DNA of 64,000 nt from Cladopsammia gracilis (taxonomy: Eukaryota; Cnidaria; Anthozoa; Scleractinia; Dendrophylliidae), in the NCBI GenBank assembly GCA_022457155.1, contig JAJGOT010000440.1:1-64000 (forward strand), given 5' to 3'. This document shows, piece after piece, positions 58,821 through 64,000 of the stretch. The notes beneath the pieces were generated by a model. That model searched no databases and was not told where the DNA came from. It saw nothing but the letters and a program-made list of their open reading frames with translations. The position numbers were made by a program, and so were the translations under genes. The stretch's first letter is position 1. Every line of letters begins with the position of its first letter.

Positions 58821-60600
58821 GAAGGTGAAGCTTACATAAAGCCTGGCCAAGGCCGGACCACAGATAAGCCAGGAGTCCGCGTATTGACTCTGTTATTTTA
58901 AACATGTTTTCTCAAGGTTGGCGTTTTATAGACAATTATTCCAATGAAATAATTTCCATCCAAAGAAACAACAAGTATCAGGCAGTAAGCGAGGGTTTGC
59001 CCGATTTTATCCGCTGTAGGATTAGGATTCATTAAAAGCAATACAGCAATAAAGTTTCATAAAGAAAACTATAAACCCTTCAAATGCAAAAACTGTTTCT
59101 CAATAGTCCAATTCTCATTATGGATTTTCTAAGGTGAAGTATTCAACGACATTAAAATCCAATCCAATCTAATGAGCTCATGTGGGTTTAAATTGCGTTG
59201 CCCGCGACAAGCGGTCGCCGTCAACGCACATTAAAGTTACATGAGTTCTTTCGGTATCATAGAAACATGACGTTTGATGAGTAAATATATATCAAGAATT
59301 AGTGGTTTGTTTTGTAATATTGCTTGCACCTGTAAATTATGTTTCTGTTAAAGGCAGAGCTTTACGCATAAAAACGACCTTATACCCCCGTAACTGTTTC
59401 TGTTTCCGACACAGGCAACATTGCCGGGCGGTCTCTGTAAAAGCGGCCCACTGCACTTTGGGTGGGAAAAGAGTTTTTACTCAAACTTTAATCGGTAAAC
59501 TATCTTGTGTCATAAGTAAACAAAATGACATTCGTCAAAATATATATCTTTAGAGCTCAGAACAGTCAAAGCAGCAAGGCCTAAATTTAAGTGTGACCTG
59601 AGTCGAAAATCGTTTAAGCCTGTTTCAGCCTGTTTTATTTTTATTTTATTAAGTTTTAGGCAAAATTCAGTTATTTATTAATTACAATTCATGATAGTTA
59701 AGATGAGATTACAAGTAACTATAGAAGAAAAATGATACATTAAAATACATTGTAGTCCAAAAGTAGCTATATGAGGTCCGCAAAAGAGTCCTAGACCCCA
59801 TTCTAGGCGGACCCCATTGCGCAAATAACTTTAAAAAGATGAATCAAAGATTAAATATCAATTACAATTACAAGATACAATTAAAAACGGTATTAATCTA
59901 AAAATGCGTTTTAGATGTTTCAGGACAGTCAAGGGACAACACCTGGACAACACTTAATGTGGTATGTATTAAAACTTAATGGCTGTTTATTGTCATTTCT
60001 CGTTCGCTTTACTAAATTAACGATAAACTTTCATACAAATCCTTATATTTTGCCACTAAGTGGTCTGTTCGTGATCCTGGGTTCCCCGTGCTAGCTGAAT
60101 CTCGAAGAGAAGAGGGATGAGAGGAGGGGTGGTTGCGAAAGAGCATCTCGTACTGAAAGAGTGCAGGCGTACGTTTCTCGAAACTCCCGACGACTTTTCG
60201 GGCCCGAAAGCTATTTTTTAGATGTAGTTTCTAACGAAACGTGAAGTTTTTAGCCCACAAATCAGCTAAAGTTGTGTAGTAAACGTAAGATTTTATTGCT
60301 TAGCTTTCAAAATCAACAAAATCCGAATCTTTATTGGTTAATATTCTGCACGTAACACAGCTTTTCGGGTTCGAAAAGTTTTCGGGTCTTTTGAGAAACG
60401 CACGCTGGTGAATCACAGGTAGGCCAAGCTATATGTGTCACAGTAAACGTTAGGAAAATTACGAACAAGATTTCAAGATTACTTCGCTTAGGTGTTTCCT
60501 TGTCTCCTGTGTGGTTTTTGGGGCGATTAGAACGTTTCCAGTGAGTTTAAGTTCCATTGTTTTCCATTGTTTTCATTGTTTTCTCTCGATATATCCTTTC

Positions 60601-61164
60601 TGTTCTTAACAACGTGCCCATAATTACATACTCCCCTTAACAAATCATGACGCAGACAACAAATTCTGGAGTATTGTGCCGTAGTTGGCCGTTACACTTT
60701 ATTTCACACGTATGCCGTCAAAATGACAACTCACAGCTAAATATCTTACAGAAAATAAATAAATGAAACAAAATAACTGGAGAATTGAGAGCGCATCACA
60801 AAAGATACTCGGAGGCCAGGAAAAACCTAATTAAAAAACCCGAAACTCAACGGGAAAAATTGTAGGAAACCTGGGTAGTAACCAAGCTCAAAACTCCGGC
60901 GACCCTTCCTACGGGGCCACTGATAATTTTAATTTAATTATCGCAAGAAAAAACTGGTGGATAATGTTCAAATAAAGTTCAGCGGTGGAAAAGACTAATC
61001 AAAACAAACAAGAAAAATTTGACTAGGGTAAACCGTCAGTGTAACGACCGAGAACTAACTCGCATACTAAAGAACCAACTATTTATACACATACTTCCAC
61101 GGGCATAGCAAATGCACGTGCATGCAAATAACTTACATCGGCATAAAACATGCCAACATTCAAC
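60601..61164. other. Unique insert between duplicated blocks
   Basis: It has no counterpart in the other block copies. No ORF or inverted ends were recognised. Confidence 0.4.
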
Positions 61165-61168
61165 AGAT

Positions 61169-61239
61169 AAAGTGGCGCGAGATTTGTTAGCCAATCACAA
61201 AGCGTAGCAATGCAAAACCAAAAATCTCGCGCCACTTTC

Positions 61240-61272
<33 letters not shown>

Positions 61273-61424
61273 TGTCTTGCTCGCACGTGTTTCCCGCGCT
61301 TGGCGCCGGCTGCATGAAATTGCTTCGAGCTCTGATTGGTTCATTGGATTGTTTACGACTGCGGTGATGGGTCAGAGTAATTACTTTGGTTTTGGTTTTA
61401 CGACACTCAATTGAAAACCGCTCT
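61169..61424 (-). mobile_element. CCAAT-rich MITE family, copy 6
   Basis: Same inverted-duplicated far end as copy 1 at 16393, as expected for copies carried within the duplicated block. Confidence 0.75.
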
Positions 61425-63176
61425 AACTAAAAATATATGATTCTCCGAGAGCTTCATTCGACCTTTATCTCACACGGAAGTTTTCCTGCGGGATCCGGAA
61501 CAAGTTTGAAGAAGAAATGAATAGATTTCGCGAATGGGCAGCCATTGCGACAATCCAGGTTGCGAAAATGATGTAGGGACACAACTTTGGACTGATGAGT
61601 GGGGCGGAACGAAGGGGAAATGCATGCCACACTGGTTACAAATCGATCCACTGCTATCAGAACCAGGCTCTATAAATCGACAAAAGGGTCGAGACATCTG
61701 GTAAGAAGGTGAAGCTTACATAAAGCCTGGCCAAGGGGACCACAGATAAGCCAGGAGTCCGCGTATTGACTCTGTTATTTTAAACATGTTTTCTCAAGGT
61801 TGGCGTTTTATAGACAATTATTGCAATGAAATAATCTCCAGCCAAAGAAACAACAAGTATCAGGCAGTAAGCGAGGGTTTGCCCGATTTTATCCGCTGTA
61901 GGATTAGGATTCATTAAAAGCAATAAAGCAATAACGGTTCATAAAGAAAACTAAAAACCCTTCAAATGCAAAAACTGTTTCTCAATAGTCCAATTCTCAT
62001 TATGGATTTTCTAAGGTGAAGTATTCAACGACATTAAAATCCAATCCAATCTAATGAGCTCACGTGGGTTTAAATTGCGCTGCCCGCGACAAGCGGTCGC
62101 CGTCAACGCAAATTAAAGTGACATGAGTTATTTCGGTATCATAGAAACATATGACGTTTGATGAGTAAATATATATCAAGAATTAGTAGTTTGTTTTGTA
62201 ATATTGCTTGCACCTGTAAATTATGTTTTTGTTAAAGGCAGAGCTTTACGCATAAAAACGACCTTATACCCCCGTAACTGTTTCTGTTTCCGACACAGGC
62301 AACATTGCCGGGCGGTCTCTGTAAAAGCGGCCCACTGCACTTTGGGTGGGAAAAGAATTTTTACTCAAACTTTAATCGGTAAACTATCTTGTGTCATAAG
62401 TAAACAAAACGACTTAAGTTTTTGGAAATTCAAAGCAGCAAGGCCTAAATTTAAGTGTGACCTGAGTCGAAAATCGTTTAAGCCTGTTTCAGCCTGTTTT
62501 ATTTTTATTTTATTAAGTTTTAGGCAAAATTCAGTTATTTATTAATTACAATTCATGATAGTTAAGATGAGATTACAAGTAACTATAGAAGAAAAATGAT
62601 ACATTAAAATACATTGTAGTCCAGAAGTAGCTATATGAGGTCCGCAAAAGAGTCCTAGACCCCATTCTAGGCGGACCCTATTGCTCAAATAACTTTAAAA
62701 AGATTAATAAAAGATTAATAATTAATTACAATTACAAGATACAATTAAAAACGGTATTAATCTAAAAATGCGCTTTAGATGTTCCAGGACACCTGGACAA
62801 CACTTGTCATTTCTCGTTCGCTTTACCAAATCAACGATAAACTTTCATACAAATCCTTATATTTTTTGCCACTAAGTGGTCTGTTCGTGAGCCTGGGTTC
62901 CCCGTGCTAGCTGAAACTCGAAGAGAAGAGGGAGGAGAGAGAGGAGGTGGTTGCGAAAGAGCATCTCGTACTGATAGAGTGCAGGCGTGCGTTTCTCGAA
63001 GCTCCCGAAGACTTTTCGGGCCCGAAAGCTATTTTTTAAATGTAGTTTCCAACGAAAGGTGTTGAAGTTTTTAGCCCACAAATCAGCTAAAGTTGTGTAG
63101 TAAACGTAAGATTTTATTGCTTAGCTTTCAAAATCAACAAAAACCGAATCTTTATTGGTTAATATTCTGCACGTAA

Positions 63177-63194
63177 TATATATATATATATATA
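63177..63194. repeat. TA dinucleotide run
   Basis: About nine TA units directly next to the MITE at 63198. Absent from the uninterrupted site at about 60351. Confidence 0.9.
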
Positions 63195-63197
63195 AAG

Positions 63198-63583
63198 GCC
63201 CTGTCACACTATTGCGTATGAAAGAAACGTGCGAGTTGCGTATGAAAATTCATAAAATAATTTTCATACGCACAAAATGACCAGCGTACTTGACCTATGA
63301 GCAACGTACCTCTAGCGTAACTCTCGCGTATTCAGCGTATGCCTAGCGTATGCTTAGCGTATAAACCATACGTCCGAATACGCACAAAATTTTTAAGCAT
63401 GCTTAAAAAAAATTTTCTTCCTCGCCGTATGCCAGCGTATGCCACCGTATGCGACCGTGCTTGAAACGTATACGACCCATGCCTAACGTACCCTTAGCGT
63501 ATGACAGCGTATACCAGCGTATGAGTGATATTTTTCATACGCTGGCATACGCCAGTACGATACGAAATAGTGTGACAGGGCCA
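63198..63583. mobile_element. ~386-base MITE with AGCGTATG sub-repeats
   Basis: Inverted ends GGCCCTGTCACACTATT and complement. The interior holds many AGCGTATGC-like units in both orientations. The empty site in block copy 2 reads CTGCACGTAACACAGC. Confidence 0.92.
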
Positions 63584-63610
63584 TAACACAGCTTTTCGGG
63601 TTTAAAAAGT

Positions 63611-64000
63611 TTTCGGGTCTTTTGAGAAACGCACGCTGGTGAATCACAGGTAGCCCAAGCTATATGTGTCACAGTAAACGTTACGAGCGAAATTATAAGG
63701 ATTTGTATGAGAAAAAACGGTCCATTCTAGGAGCTAAAAATTACGAACAAGATTTCAATAAAAATCGCCTACCTTACATCGCTTGTGTGTTTCCTTGTCT
63801 CCTGTGTGGTTTTTGAGGCGATTTAGAACGTTTCCAGTGAGTTTTAGTTCCATTGTTTTCTCTCTATATATCCTTTCCTTTCTTTAAAGGATATATAGAA
63901 AGCAGTGGAACTAAAAGTCACTGGAAACGCTCTAAATCGCCCCTAAAACCACACAGGAGACAAGGAAACACACAAGCGAAGTAAGGTAGGCGATTTTTAT
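63611..64000. repeat. Terminal direct repeat, right copy
   Basis: Identical to 1-390, including both arms and centre of the leader palindrome present there. Sequence beyond 64000 may continue into another SPATA24-like exon 1. Confidence 0.95.

Larger units (their letters stand above)
57505..60600 (+). repeat. ~2.8-kb duplicated block, copy 2
   Basis: Aligned with 15750-18450. It carries a private MITE (58136-58317) and ends in a rearranged SPATA24 leader near 60380-60600 that has only the left palindrome arm. Confidence 0.9.
61165..63990 (+). repeat. ~2.8-kb duplicated block, copy 3
   Basis: Aligned with 16390-18450 and 58318-60600. Interrupted near its end by a TA run and the MITE at 63198. 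Confidence 0.9.

Noticed and set aside
1..64000. Circular molecule, because both ends are identical
   Set aside because: Content is intron-bearing animal nuclear DNA and the shared sequence is a dispersed repeat also seen near 60380 and 18290; duplication or assembly artefact is simpler.

Overview
The window is animal nuclear DNA. It is AT-rich and intron-rich, with GT-AG exons, few coding bases and a very dense load of short DNA transposons and foldback elements. Recognisable proteins are a SPATA24-like coiled-coil protein, a tankyrase catalytic domain, small secreted C-type lectins, a Penelope GIY-YIG endonuclease and a metazoan-type Copia gag. Together with the MITE landscape they suggest an anthozoan cnidarian, most likely a stony coral. 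This is inference; no species can be named from the sequence alone.

Layout. 1-2890: a partial copy of the SPATA24 5' end (palindromic leader, exon 1, intron 1) that leads nowhere. 2931-9190: a tandem array of a ~1.53-kb unit, each full unit ending in a TATA box and a short exon-like segment with a splice donor; unit 3 carries two insertions. 9700-11450: an intact four-exon C-type lectin gene (+). 11700-13465: a transposon-like region with a giant inverted repeat. 13.5-15.7 kb: nothing recognised. 15.75-18.3 kb: first copy of a ~2.8-kb duplicated block. 18.3-30.4 kb: SPATA24-like exons 1-3 followed on the same strand by seven exons encoding a complete tankyrase PARP domain; introns hold a hAT element, a Penelope fragment, MITEs and a 2.7-kb composite insertion. 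30.8-33.4 kb: MITEs. 33.4-41.2 kb and 50.5-57.2 kb: two copies of a large segmental duplication, each with a C-type lectin last exon (-) and a decayed second lectin remnant. 41.2-42.5 kb: a dead Copia element. 43-50.5 kb: MITEs, foldbacks and palindromes. 57.5-60.6 and 61.2-64 kb: second and third copies of the ~2.8-kb block. The last 390 bases of the window are identical to the first 390.

The main biology is (i) a locus where SPATA24 5' exons sit directly upstream of a stand-alone tankyrase catalytic domain with all key residues intact; (ii) a C-type lectin cluster expanding by segmental and exon duplication; (iii) repeated duplication and inversion of the SPATA24 leader; and (iv) a group of near-perfect palindromes with unrelated arms but a similar GC-rich centre. 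No bacterial operon, CRISPR array or intact mobile element is present. All exon models are read by eye and have no transcript support.
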